The notes under the pieces: generated by a model
Told to the model about the DNA's origin: nothing
Database searches by the model: none
The model's input: the letters and a program-made list of their open reading frames with translations, nothing else
Part shown: positions 1 to 10,191 of the stretch, one piece after another
Layout of the letters: every line of letters starts with the position of its first letter
How positions within the stretch are numbered: the stretch's first letter is position 1
Translations under genes and position numbers: made by a program
Source of the DNA: Chamaecyparis obtusa
Taxonomy: Eukaryota; Streptophyta; Pinopsida; Cupressales; Cupressaceae
Assembly (NCBI GenBank): GCA_027943335.1
Contig: BSBK01000522.1
Span: 1,052,001-1,116,000 of the forward strand
Length of the DNA: 64,000 nt
Direction of reading: 5' to 3'

Positions 1-614
1 GCATGTCTTTTTAGGATTTAGCAACTTATGTGCATTACCTTCCAAGATTTAGCATGTAAAAATAAAAAACTATAGTACAAGGGAGGCCATATATATGCCC
101 CCGTCCTTAAGATGAAAAAAACATACTATTTTGATATGTTAAGGAAAGAAAAGAACAAGGATACAACCTTCTTCAACATCAAGACAATATCCACAAACAA
201 CACCCAGTCCAAGCCAAGAAGATCACAACTCCTATGAGGTCATGGAAGGGATGAATGTAAAGAGATATCATGCAAGAAGTGAAAAGAAAGTAACTCTTAT
301 GAGGGATAACACATTGTTTAGTTTCCAGGGTGAGAAATATATCAACCATGAAAACCCAATGTCAAACAATAAAATAGATTGTGATCAAGGAAAAAGATCC
401 TCAATGCAAACCAAAATTTTCATGTATGATTGAATATCACATAATAGATAAATACTGCTTACCCAAGGAAAGAGGTGAATCCCAAAAAGACAAAAAAGAA
501 GATGGCATCCTTGCCCCCCAACTATAGGAACAAAGATGGCAGAGGATACCTACTTCACAATGCAAGAAGATATCCTATTTACAACAATGTACACCATATT
601 CTAAGTGAGGGATA

Positions 615-899
615 TTGACCCCTACATCCAAGAATATAGATAATTGTGAAAAGGATATGTCACTCATGGAAAAGGATCCTCAAAGAAAGAGATCTTATCA
701 ACAAGACCCCCCACCAAAGAGGAGTGCTTTAGATAAAATATCATCTTTCAATAGTGGGAACAAAGATTCAATCATCAAGCCCCTTGCAAAGAAGAGGAAG
801 AGGAATCTTTGGAATGAGGGAAACAACTCTAACACCAAAGCAAGGGTGAGAGTTTATAAAGAACATAATTTTCAAAATAGAGAAAAAGTGATGACTTAG
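615..899 (+). CDS. Possible antisense ORF of element F, unit 1
   Basis: A 94-codon frame on the plus strand, opposite to the element's main frame and downstream of it. It is rich in Lys, Arg, Ser and Asn, with a basic KKRKR stretch that could act as a nuclear localisation signal. The same frame is present and longer in unit 2 (5699-6064); a small indel near 550 shortens this copy. Extra antisense ORFs in the 3' part of Tat-type gypsy elements are known, and the position fits, but homology was not tested. Coding status is uncertain because an antisense frame can stay open by chance. Confidence 0.25.
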   Translation: MTPTSKNIDNCEKDMSLMEKDPQRKRSYQQDPPPKRSALDKISSFNSGNKDSIIKPLAKKRKRNLWNEGNNSNTKARVRVYKEHNFQNREKVMT

Positions 900-1259
900 G
901 ACAACAACTTCTCATATAAGAAGGTTATCCAAAGTCAGAACATCTATCAATATGTTGAAATAATATTGCAATATAAACAAATACCACTAAGCTAAGGAAA
1001 GTAGTTCCCTAGACAAAGAGAAAGAAAGAGGTACCTTGCCCCCCAGAGATAAAGACAAGGGATACCTTTGCAAAAAAAATGTCTTAGAAAAGATATCTTG
1101 AAAGATTCTATGGATGATTAAAAACATAATGCAAAACCATAGAAAAATAGGAGAGAAAGAATACCAATTAAGCCCCAATAAAAGACCTAATGGATCCTAG
1201 GAGACTGGATGAAGATACACCTCTTGCCCCCCAGTCATGAGACAAGAGGGGAAGAACAT

Positions 1260-2291
1260 CTACATTATATCTAAAGGAGGGGAATTCCCTATATCAAAAT
1301 TATGAAGGAGTTGTAAAACTACATGAGAGTGAGATATAATTCCTAAAGCAGCTCTTTCTCTAACATATAACTTGAAATGTTTACAATCAGCAAGTAAATG
1401 TTTGTTACTATAATGAAAAGGACATTCATATTTGTATAGAGCATCGATCGGCATAGGTCTAAAGATTTCTTTCTTGGAATTCATTAGATCAACATATACC
1501 TTCTTAGCTACTTCTTGAGGAGTATTAGGGTTATCTAAGATAGGTGTGGGGAGAAGAATATGAAGAGGATGATGATGTTTAGCATCACCTACCTTAACTT
1601 GAGATTTTGAACACCCAACACCATACATATCCGGTTTAGGGGGTATATGAACTAGAAACCTAATACCATGCTCATTAACCCCAAGCCCTAAACCTTTATA
1701 ACCTTGTTTAGTCACCATATTATATCCAATAGTGTACATATTATGTAAAGCTTCTACATGAGGTGATTATTTATCATGTTCATGAGTAAAAGTTGTATAA
1801 GGTGGGATAATAGGTTTTGAAGAAGTTTCTTTACCCTTTCCTTTAATATCATTATGAATTAGAGGAGAAGGTAAATCAAAGAAATCTTGCACATCTGCAT
1901 CCTGAGCTATAGCTTGAATCCTATCATAAGTATGGGAAGAGCGAGGATGAGAAAATGGAGAATTAGTTATCAAATTAGGATTAGGAATATTAGGATTAGG
2001 ATTGATAGGATTAGGATTAGGAAGAGTAGGAGATGGTGTATCATCTACCAAATTCTTCACATAATCCAAAAGATTAATAAGGCTACCACATAAATCTTTA
2101 ATGAAGGTTTTAAATGTAGGTAGACTAGTGTCAGTCAACTTCACAAAAGCATAAGCAAGAGCAAAGTGAAGGGTCATCAACATAATGAAGTGAATGATAC
2201 TCTCATAAACATCATAGGTATTATAAAGAGATGTTAAAAGAAGGGTAATAAAGAACATGACCACACACCAAAGCATCTTAACAATCACCAT
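1260..2291 (-). pseudogene. Element F main ORF, unit 1, interrupted by one stop
   Basis: One continuous minus-strand frame of about 344 codons, broken once by TAA at 1765-1767. Unit 2 has CAA at the same codon, so the stop arose by C-to-T change. The order is: a hydrophobic N-terminal third (about residues 5-55, one or two possible membrane segments), an Asn-Pro repeat tract (about 95-110), a Lys-rich linker, a G-patch-like motif (GYKGLGLG, near residue 190), and a knuckle-like motif (CPFHYSNKHLLADC) near the C-terminus. That motif matches the C-x2-H-x4-H-x4-C pattern in the gag of element C (CDFHRSKGHKTSSC). The G-patch lies before the knuckle, the reverse of element C. Probably a gag-like protein of a non-autonomous gypsy relative; function not established. 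Confidence 0.5.
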
Positions 2292-2400
2292 AGAAAATGA
2301 AATGCAAGAAATATTTTTGGACTTTATTGAGTATATAGATTTTTTTGTATTTTTGAATTTTAAAATGCAAGAGCATAAACTAGATCTAATCTAAAAGGCA

Positions 2401-2640
2401 ATCTAACACCAAAAAGAAAGAGAGTAAGCTTGTTGGGTTCACCAAAATGAATAGGTGAAGGTGAACACACACAATAAGACAAAGATAAATCTAACACCAA
2501 AAAGAAAGAGAGTAAACACGTCAGGTTCACCAAAATGAATATTGAAGGTGAACACACACAATAAGACAAAGGGAAATCTAACACCAAAAATAAAGAGAGT
2601 AAGCTAGTCGGGTTCACCAAAATGTATAGAGGTAAAATGG
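2401..2640. repeat. Three tandem copies of an 88-bp repeat (F, unit 1)
   Basis: The word CTAACACC recurs at 2403, 2491 and 2578, giving periods of 88 and 87 bp. Each copy also carries the phrase GGTTCACCAAAATG and a purine-rich stretch. The block lies just upstream (minus strand) of the F main ORF. The same three copies with the same spacing stand in unit 2. Confidence 0.85.
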
Positions 2641-3705
2641 AATCACACCTATTCAAATGTGTATGATGTGTGTGAATGTATGGGAAATATGATATCTTTT
2701 CCCAAATCCAAATTCCCAAAGAAGAGATCATATTTGATGAACCAAAAGGCTAATGCATAGTCGAATCAATCTATGAAGAATATGAAAGAGAGAGAGAAAC
2801 CCTATATTTCCCTATGGTAGAATTGAAATGTTTGGAATTTGAAATAATTGAAATAAAAGTAAAAACCTCAAATTAGGGCCAATCTGGAAAATGCCAATTT
2901 TTGATGTCTATGTGTGCTTTCAGGAAAATCTACAATCTATTTCAGACTGGAAATGCCGAGACAGAGAAAACCCAGAAATCATTTTCCAAGATTAGATCAG
3001 GTCAACTTTGACCCTCATAAAAGGTCAAAGGATAGATTCTTTATTTGAAGGTCAATTTTGACTTTGTTCACAGATCCTGGAAGTTCACCGAAAAGGGTAT
3101 CCAAATCTATTCTCAGATCCCAAATTCTGGACCTGTACCTACAAGAAAAAGAGGATTTTTGTTGTTTTTTTGAGGGGTTTGCCTTTGTCAAACCCCGGTT
3201 TGGAATCAACCTTAATATTGAAATTGAAATAGTAATGCTAGCAAGTAGTAGAAATGAATCTAACAATGAAGCTATGCAATTTGATAGATATGTAATTGTA
3301 TTTCAAATGCAAATAAGTATATTGATATGAAAGCTTGAACACAATAATGGTAAATGTAAATAAAAACCATGAAAGTAAATAAAAAACCTCCATGCTTGTA
3401 TGTTTGGAATCCATCTTGATAGAAGAATGAATAGATCTTGAACAAAAGGATCTTGAAGGAAGATCACACCATCATGATGGCTAAATCTAGGGTTTTGAAT
3501 GATGAATCTTGAATACTTGAACCAAATCCCTTCAATGGTTTGAATGATTGAATCCTTGATCTTCAATGGAGAACTTGGATGGAGAAGAGGACTTGAATGC
3601 TTGAATGGATGCTTTCTTGATCACCTTGAAATCTTGAGAGATGTTCCCACAAAACTTGATTGAGAGATATGAGTAATGGATGTGAAAATGAGAGAGGAAG
3701 GCCTC

Positions 3706-4340
3706 CTTTAATAGTGAGCTAGGGCACAATCCTCTAGAGGGGCCACCTTGGAGAATTAAATCCCAAATAGGTCCTATCCTTTAGAAAATATACCTAGATT
3801 AAATGCAATTAGAGGATTTACCATTTCAAAACCCAAAATAGCCAACCCAGAGGCAAGAAAACAAATATCCCCGAAACTCTACACCCAGATTTCAAGGAAT
3901 TTGGAAATTTGAAAGAGGGGGGAAAAATGAAGCTTGGGACTGACCTAGTCAGGATGAACCTTTATTTTGACCCTGTGGGCTCAAATCCAACCAGAATCAG
4001 GACAGGAGGTCCCAAGGATGCCCGGAGACCTAGAAATGATACCAGAAAGGGACAAAATGCCAGGGATAGACATAAAATCCTATGATGACTATGATGAAGG
4101 CTAGGAGGACCTATTTCTAAGTCCTACCTAGAAAATAGAGCCATGGAAGAGGGAAATTAAGGAGAATCCTCAGGATCCTAACCCTAATCTCACCTAGAAT
4201 GAAGTAGAAAAGAAGTGGAAAGCAGGGAGAAAGACAAATCAAAGAAAAGATCATTCAAGGTGTCCAATATAACCCCAAACCACTTAATCAGAGGGCTAAA
4301 TGCTCTTAACATGGAAGTGCTTCCATTTTAAGATGATACA
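3706..4340 (-). mobile_element. Element F LTR, U3 part (shared LTR between units)
   Basis: On the minus strand the LTR starts TGTATCATC at 4340. It is preceded by the polypurine tract at 4341-4356, so this is the downstream LTR of unit 2 and the upstream LTR of unit 1. At 3706-3715 the minus strand reads CTATTAAAGG, a one-change version of the TATA box in the other copy (CTATAAAAGG at 8891-8900). Only the minimum extent is given because the inner boundary was not found. Confidence 0.55.
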
Positions 4341-4356
4341 TTAAGCCCCCACTTTA
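4341..4356 (-). other. Polypurine tract of element F
   Basis: On the minus strand this reads TAAAGTGGGGGCTTAA, immediately followed by the LTR start TGTATC. Homology between the two F copies stops exactly here, which supports this as an LTR/internal boundary. Confidence 0.65.
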
Positions 4357-4884
4357 GCAAGAGTATGGAATCGATGCAAACTCTTGGTAAAGGAGAAGAA
4401 AGAGAAGATCCAAGTGGATTCAAAATGAGATAGAATGACACTTAGTTAGGGACACCGGCCCCCAGGCTAAGGATTCTAACTCAACATACATGCACGAGGG
4501 TGCAAAAAATAAAAGGACACAAAAAAGGGGTTAGTACTAAAACAAACCCAAATCAACTAGCACAAGAAACCTTGCCAAGAAATAATTCTTATACTAACAT
4601 CATATTTGGAAAGCTATCATAGAAGCATAAATTTTTACATAAGAAAGATAAAAGCAACACTATAAATAACATAGCTTCATGATCCAGTCCTACCAGCATG
4701 AATGCGAAAAGAGAGAAAGGGAAAAGAGTGATTACCTCGCCTAGTAAGATGCCCACCTTACCATGAATCACCTTGGAGGGAGAGCCCAATAGGTTCACCC
4801 ATAAACTGCGCTTGTAATTGTAATGCATCTTCTGATGATTTCTCGAATATCCATAGATCCACCTTCTTGTATCACTATGAATAT

Positions 4885-5220
4885 AAAATGTGTGTCTCCT
4901 CAAGATTTAGAACCTTACGTGCGTTACCTTCAAAAGATTTAGCATATAGGTGCGTGTCTTTTCAGGATTTAGCAACTTATGTACGTTACCTTCCAAGACT
5001 TAGCATATTTGAAATTGGAAATGTGTGTCCCTTTAGGATTTAGCAACTTATGTGCGTTACCTTTAGAGGATTTAGCATATTGAAAATTTTGAAAAAAAGC
5101 GTGTCTCCTCAGGATTTAGCAACTTATGTGCATTACCATCGGAAGATTTAGCATATAAATGCGTGTCTTTTTAGGATTTAGCAACTTATGTGCGTTACCT
5201 TCCAAGATTTAGCATGTAAA
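4885..5220. repeat. Five degenerate tandem copies of a ~65-bp repeat
   Basis: Units begin near 4889, 4953, 5019, 5100 and 5162. Each reads GTGTCT..., then AGGATTTAGCAACTTATG, then GCGTTACCTT..., then AGATTTAGCATAT. The window's first 60 bases are one more unit, so unit 1 carries the array as well. No coding sense is seen. Confidence 0.8.
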
Positions 5221-5698
5221 AATAATAAAATATAGTACAAGGGAGGCCCTATATATGCCCCCCTCCTTAAGATGAAAAAAACATACTATTTTGACATGTT
5301 AAGGAAAGAAAAGAACAAGGATACAACCTTCTTCAACATCAAGACAATATCCACAAACAACACCCAGTCCAAGCCAAGAAGGTCACAGCTCCTATGAGGT
5401 CATGGAAGGGATGAATGTAAAGAGATATCATGCAAGAAGTGAAAAGAAAGTAACTCTTGTGAGGGATAGCACACTTTTTAGTTTTTAGGGTGAGAAATAT
5501 ATTGATCATGAAAACCCAATGTCAAACAATAAAATATGTTGTGATCAAGGACAAAGATCCTCAATGCAAACCAAAATTTTCATGTATGATTGCATATCAC
5601 ATAATAGATAAATACTGCTTACCCAAGGAAAGAGGTGAATCCCAGAAAGATAGAAAAGAAGAAGAAGGCATCCTTTCCCCCCAAGTGTAGGAACAAAG

Positions 5699-6064
5699 AT
5701 GGAAGAGGATATACCTACTTCACAATGCAAGGAGATATCGTATTTACAACAATGTACACCATATCCTAAGGGAGGGATATTGACCCCTACATCCAAGAAT
5801 ATAGATAATCGTGAAAAGGATAAGTCACTCATGGAAAAGCATCCTCAAAGAAAGAGATCTTATCAACAAGACCCCCCACCAAAGAGGAGTGCTTTAGATA
5901 AAATATTATTTTTCAATAGTGGGAACAAAGATTCAATCATCAAGCCCCTTGCAAAGAAGAGGAAGAGGAATCTTTGGAATGAGGGAAACAACTCTAACAA
6001 CAAAACAAGGGTGAGAGTTTATAAAGAACATAATTTGCAAAATAGAGAAGAAGTGACGACTTAG
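5699..6064 (+). CDS. Possible antisense ORF of element F, unit 2
   Basis: A 121-codon plus-strand frame, the longer copy of the one at 615-899. It has an acidic start, a Lys/Arg/Ser middle with the PPPKRS motif, and a KKRKR basic cluster. The start at 5699 is the first ATG in frame. The two copies differ by a 2-bp indel near the start and scattered substitutions. It might be an extra antisense ORF of the kind known in Tat-type elements, or a chance open frame. Confidence 0.3.
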   Translation: MEEDIPTSQCKEISYLQQCTPYPKGGILTPTSKNIDNREKDKSLMEKHPQRKRSYQQDPPPKRSALDKILFFNSGNKDSIIKPLAKKRKRNLWNEGNNSNNKTRVRVYKEHNLQNREEVTT

Positions 6065-6424
6065 GACAACAACTTCTCATATAAGAAGGTTATCCATAGT
6101 CAGGATGTCTATCAATATGTTGAAATAATATTGCAATATAAACAAATACCACTAAGCTAAGGAAAGTAGTTCCCTAGACAAAGAGAAAGAAAGAGGTACC
6201 TTGCCCCTGAGAGATAAAGACAAGGGATACCTTTGCAAAAAAAATGTCTTAGAAAAGATATCTTGGAAGATTCTATGGATGATTAAAAATATAATTCAAA
6301 ACCATAGAAAAATAGGAGAGAAAGAATACCAATTAAGCCCCAATAAAAGACCTAATGGATCCTAGGAGACTGGATAAAGATACACCTCTTGCCCCCCAAT
6401 CATGAGACAAGAGGGGAAGAACAT

Positions 6425-7477
6425 CTAAATTATATCTAAAGGAGGGGAATCCCCTATATAAAAATTATGAATGAATTTTAAAACTGCACGAGAGTGATAT
6501 ATAATTCCTAAAGCAACTCTTTCTCTAAAATATAACTTGAAATGTTTACAATCAACAAGTAAATGTTTGTTACTATACTGAAAAGGAAATTTGTATTTGT
6601 ATAAAGCATCGTTTGACATAGGTCTAAAGATTTCTTTCTTGGAATTCATTAGCTCAACATATACCTTCTTAGCTACTTATTAACGAGTATTAGGGTTATC
6701 TAAGATAGGTGTGGGGAGAAGAATATGAAGAGGTGGACGATGTTTAGCATGACCTACCTTAACTTGAGATTTTGAACACCCAACACCATACATATCTGGT
6801 TTAGGGGGTATATGAACTAGAAACCTAATACCATGCTCACTAACCCCAAGCCCTAAACCTTTATAACCTTGTTTAGTCACCACATTATATCCAGTAGTGT
6901 ACATATTATGTAAAGCTTCTACATGAGGTGATTGTTTATCATGTTCATGAGTAAAGGTTGTATAAGGTGGGATAATAGGTTTTGAAGAAGTTTCTTTACC
7001 CTTTCCTTTAATATCATTATGAATTAGAGGAGAAGGTAAATCAAAGAAATCTTGCACATCTGGATCCTGAGCTATAGCTTGAATCCCATCTTAAGTACAG
7101 GAAGAGTGAGGATGAGCAGATGGAGAATTATGTATCAAATTAGGTTTAGGAATATTAGGATTAGGATTGATAGGATTAAGATTAGGATTGATAGGATTAG
7201 GATTAGGAAGAGTAGGAGATGGTGTATCATCTACCAAATTCTTCACATAATCCAAAGGATTAATAAGGCTAACACATAAATCTTTAATGAAGGTTTTAAA
7301 TGTAGGTAGAGTAGTGTCAGTCAACTTCACAAAAGCATAAGCAAGAGCAAAGTGAAGGGTCATCAACATAATGAAGTGAATGATACTCTCATAAACATCA
7401 TAGGTATTATAAAGAGATGCTAAAAGAAGGGTAATAAAGAACATGACCACACACCAAAGCATCTTAACAATCACCAT
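6425..7477 (-). pseudogene. Element F main ORF, unit 2, several stops
   Basis: The same frame as 1260-2291, continuous from 7477 to 6425 but with stops at 7091-7093 (TAA where unit 1 has a Tyr codon) and at about 6677-6684 (two adjacent TAA codons where unit 1 has CAA GAA). It keeps CAA at the codon that is TAA in unit 1, so the two copies are broken at different places. The Asn-Pro tract is longer here by about 24 bp (7160-7205). It has the hydrophobic N-terminus, G-patch-like motif and C/H knuckle as in unit 1, with the first knuckle Cys changed to Phe (KFPFQYSNKHLLVDC). Unlikely to make the full protein. Confidence 0.5.
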
Positions 7478-7586
7478 AGAAAATGAAATGCAAGAAATAT
7501 TTTTGGACTTTATTGAATATATAGATTTTTTTGTATTTTTGAATTTTAAAATGCAAGAGCATAAACTAGATCTAATCTAAAAGACA

Positions 7587-7830
7587 ATCTAACACCAAAA
7601 AGAAAGAGAGTAAGCTTGTTGGGTTCACCAAAATGAATAGGTGAAGGTGAACAAACACAATAAGACAAAGGAAAATCTAACACCAAAAAGAAAGAGAGTA
7701 AGCAGGTCAGGTTCACCAAAATGAATAGTGAAGGCGAACAGACACAATAAGACAAGGGGAAATCTAACACCAAAAAGAAAGAGAGTAAGCTAGTTTGGTT
7801 CACCAAAATGAATAGAGGTAAAATGGCATC
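7587..7830. repeat. Three tandem copies of the 88-bp repeat (F, unit 2)
   Basis: CTAACACC recurs at 7589, 7677 and 7764 (periods 88 and 87 bp), matching unit 1 copy for copy. The array therefore predates the split of the two units and has not been homogenised or lost since. Confidence 0.85.
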
Positions 7831-8890
7831 ACACCTATGCAAATGTGTATGATGTGTGTGAATGTATGGGAAATATGAGATCTATTCCCAAATCCAAATT
7901 CCCAAAGGAGAGATCCAATTTGATCAACCAAAAGGCTAATGCACAATCAAATCAATCTATGAAGAATATGAAAGAGAGAGAGAAACCCTATATTTTTGTT
8001 TGTTAGAATTGAAGTGTTTGGAATTTGAAATAATTGAAATACAAGTACTAACCTCAAATTAGGGAAAATATGGAAAATGCCAATTTCTGATGTCTGTGTG
8101 TGCTTTCGGGAAAATCTGCAACCTATGTTGGATTGGAAATACCGAGACGGAGAAAACCCAAAAATCTTTTTCCAAGATGAGATCAGGTTGACTTTGACCC
8201 TCATAAAAGGTGAAAGGATAGATTCTTTATTTGAAGGTTGATTTTGACTTTGTTCGCAGATCCCAGAAGTTCACCGAAAAGGGTATCCAAATCTATTCTC
8301 AAATCTAAAATTCTGTACTTGTACCTGCAAGAAAAAGAGGATTTTTGTTGTTTGTTTGAGGGGTTTGCCTTGGTCAAACCCTGGTTTGGAATCAACCTTA
8401 ATATTGAAATTGAAATAGGAATGCTAGCAAGTATTAGAAATGGATCTAACAATGAAGCTATGCAATTTGATAGATATGTAAATGTATTTCAAATGTAAAC
8501 AAGTATATTGATATGAAAGCTTGAACACAATAATGGTAAATGTAAATCAAAATCATGAAAGTAAATACAAAACCTCCATGCTTGTATGCTTTGAATCCAC
8601 CTTGATAGAAGAATGAATAGATCTTGAACAAAAGGATCTTGAAGGAAGATCACACCATCATGATGGCTAGATCTAGGGTTTTGAATGATGAATCTTGAAT
8701 ACTTGAACCAAATCCCTTCAATGGCTTGAATGCTTGAATCCTTGACCTTCAATGGAGAACTTGGATGGAGAAGAGGACTTGAATGCTCGAATGGATTCTT
8801 TATTGATCACCTTGAAAGATTGAGAGATGTTCCCACAAAACTTGATTGTGAGATATGAATAATGGATTTAAAAATGAGAGAGGAAGGCCT

Positions 8891-8900
8891 CCTTTTATAG
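8891..8900 (-). promoter_or_regulatory. TATA box of element F LTR
   Basis: The minus strand reads CTATAAAAGG about 690 bp inside the LTR start at 9583. This is the expected place for the start of transcription in an LTR, and it faces the F main ORF. Confidence 0.5.
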
Positions 8901-9122
8901 TGAACTAGGACACAATCCTCTAGAGGGGCCACCTTGGAGAATTAAATCCCAATTAGGTCCTATCCTTTAGAAAATATACCTAGATTAAATGAAATTAGAG
9001 GATTTACCATTTTGAAACCCGAAATAGCCAACTCGGAGGTGGGAAAACAAATATCCCTGAAACCCGACACCCGGAAATCAAGGAATTTGGAAATTTGAAA
9101 GAGGGGGGAAAAATCAAGCTTG

Positions 9123-9210
9123 GGACTGACCTAGTCAGGATCAAGCTTGATTCTGACCTAGTTAGGATTGAGCTTGATTCGGACCTAGTCAGGATCAACC
9201 TCGATTTTGA
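9123..9210. repeat. 27-bp minisatellite, three copies here, one in unit 1
   Basis: GACCTAGTCAGGAT recurs at 27-bp spacing three times. The homologous place in unit 1 (about 3941-3967) has a single copy. The alignment offset rises by exactly 54 bp across this point. Confidence 0.8.
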
Positions 9211-9583
9211 CCCTGTGGGCGTAGATCCAGCCAGAATCAGGACAAGAGGTCCCGGGGTTGCTCGGAGACCTAGAAATGATACCAAAATGGGACAAAATGC
9301 CAGGTATAGGCATAAAATCCTATGATGACTGTGATGAAGGCCAGGAGGACCTATTTCTAAGTCCTACCTAGAAAATAGAGCCATGGAAGAGGGAAATTAA
9401 GGAGAATCCTCAGGATCCTAATTCTAATTTCACCTAGAATGAAGCATAAAATAAGTGGAAAGCGGGGAGAAAGCTTGATCAAAGCAAAGATCAATTCAAG
9501 GCATCTGATATGACCCCAAACCACTTACTCGGAGGGCTAAACACTCTTAACATGGAAGTGCTTCCATTTTAAGACGATAGACA

Positions 9584-9998
9584 TATATATTAAATCATTT
9601 GCAACATAAAATGGTTTAATGATATACAAATAGAACATAAATGGAATGCAAGAATAGGATGAAATGTGACGGAAAATGGGACATTATTTTCTCTCATCAT
9701 TCCTCACAACTTAGCATATTGCACATCCTCATGCAATTGATACAGTCAAAAAATATTTGATTTGAAGTAGGGGCATTTCGGACCTATAGAATTCACCTTT
9801 TTCATAATCACTTGACGCTCATCTTTTGTCTTAAAGCTTCTCATAACAAGATTTATTCCTTTATTTTTTTAATATTGACATCCTCATTCAATTTTTATCC
9901 CCATTTTTTTTTGAATTTCTTATTTTCAAAATTTTTATTCAAGTTTTTTTTTTCCTTTTTTCACTTTTAAAAAAAATAAAAAATTTCATTTATTGTAG
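9584..9998. other. No gene seen; T-rich spacer
   Basis: An AT-rich stretch to the right of element F, ending in runs of T and A at 9895-9985. I see no ORF, repeat or RNA gene. It may be the downstream part of the gypsy fragment that follows. Confidence 0.4.
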
Positions 9999-10191
9999 CA
10001 TTTTGGTGAAAATACTACCTCTAGGAGGAATCATATGCATCTCATGAATCCATGGCCTACCCAACAATATGTTATAGGTCAACTTGAGGTCTAACACTTA
10101 GCAAACTATCTCTTTTTGAACTGGGCACACTCAGATTGGAAAAAGGACCATGCCCTTGGAAGACCTTTCTTCATCATCATATGTGTTAGTG
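9999..10191 (-). pseudogene. Ty3/gypsy aspartic protease fragment
   Basis: The minus strand encodes YNILLGRPWIHEM, the conserved block just after the retropepsin domain in plant gypsy polyproteins. The same block is in element C (about 46310-46370, also minus). Upstream residues include stops. The fragment is cut off at 10191 where the copia LTR E begins. It is a remnant of a third gypsy element, not part of F. Confidence 0.65.

Larger units (their letters stand above)
1..4340 (-). mobile_element. Element F, unit 1 (partial), non-autonomous LTR element
   Basis: This stretch aligns with 5161-9583 along its whole length. The offset grows from 5160 to 5241 through small repeat-number changes. 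It ends at 4340 in CA, directly against a polypurine tract (minus strand) at 4341-4356, which marks an LTR edge. I therefore read 4340 leftward as an LTR followed by the internal region of a second unit that runs off the window. The order on the minus strand is LTR, internal, LTR, internal. No reverse transcriptase or integrase motif is visible. The inner LTR edge and the primer site were not found. Confidence 0.6.
4341..9583 (-). mobile_element. Element F, unit 2 (one full LTR plus internal region)
   Basis: About 5.24 kb, read on the minus strand from the LTR start TGTCTATCGTC at 9583 to the polypurine tract at 4341-4356. It holds a TATA box (8891-8900), three 88-bp repeats, one main ORF (7477-6425), a possible antisense ORF and a block of about 65-bp repeats. 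There is no protease, reverse transcriptase or integrase, so it would need enzymes from another element. Copy 1 is roughly 95% identical in the stretches I compared by eye. The part 4357-4880 shows no ORF I can support. Confidence 0.6.

Noticed and set aside
1970..2030. GGATTA hexamer run (also 7140-7205), considered as telomere-like repeat
   Set aside because: The unit is not the plant telomere TTTAGGG, and on the minus strand it encodes the Asn-Pro tract of the F ORF.
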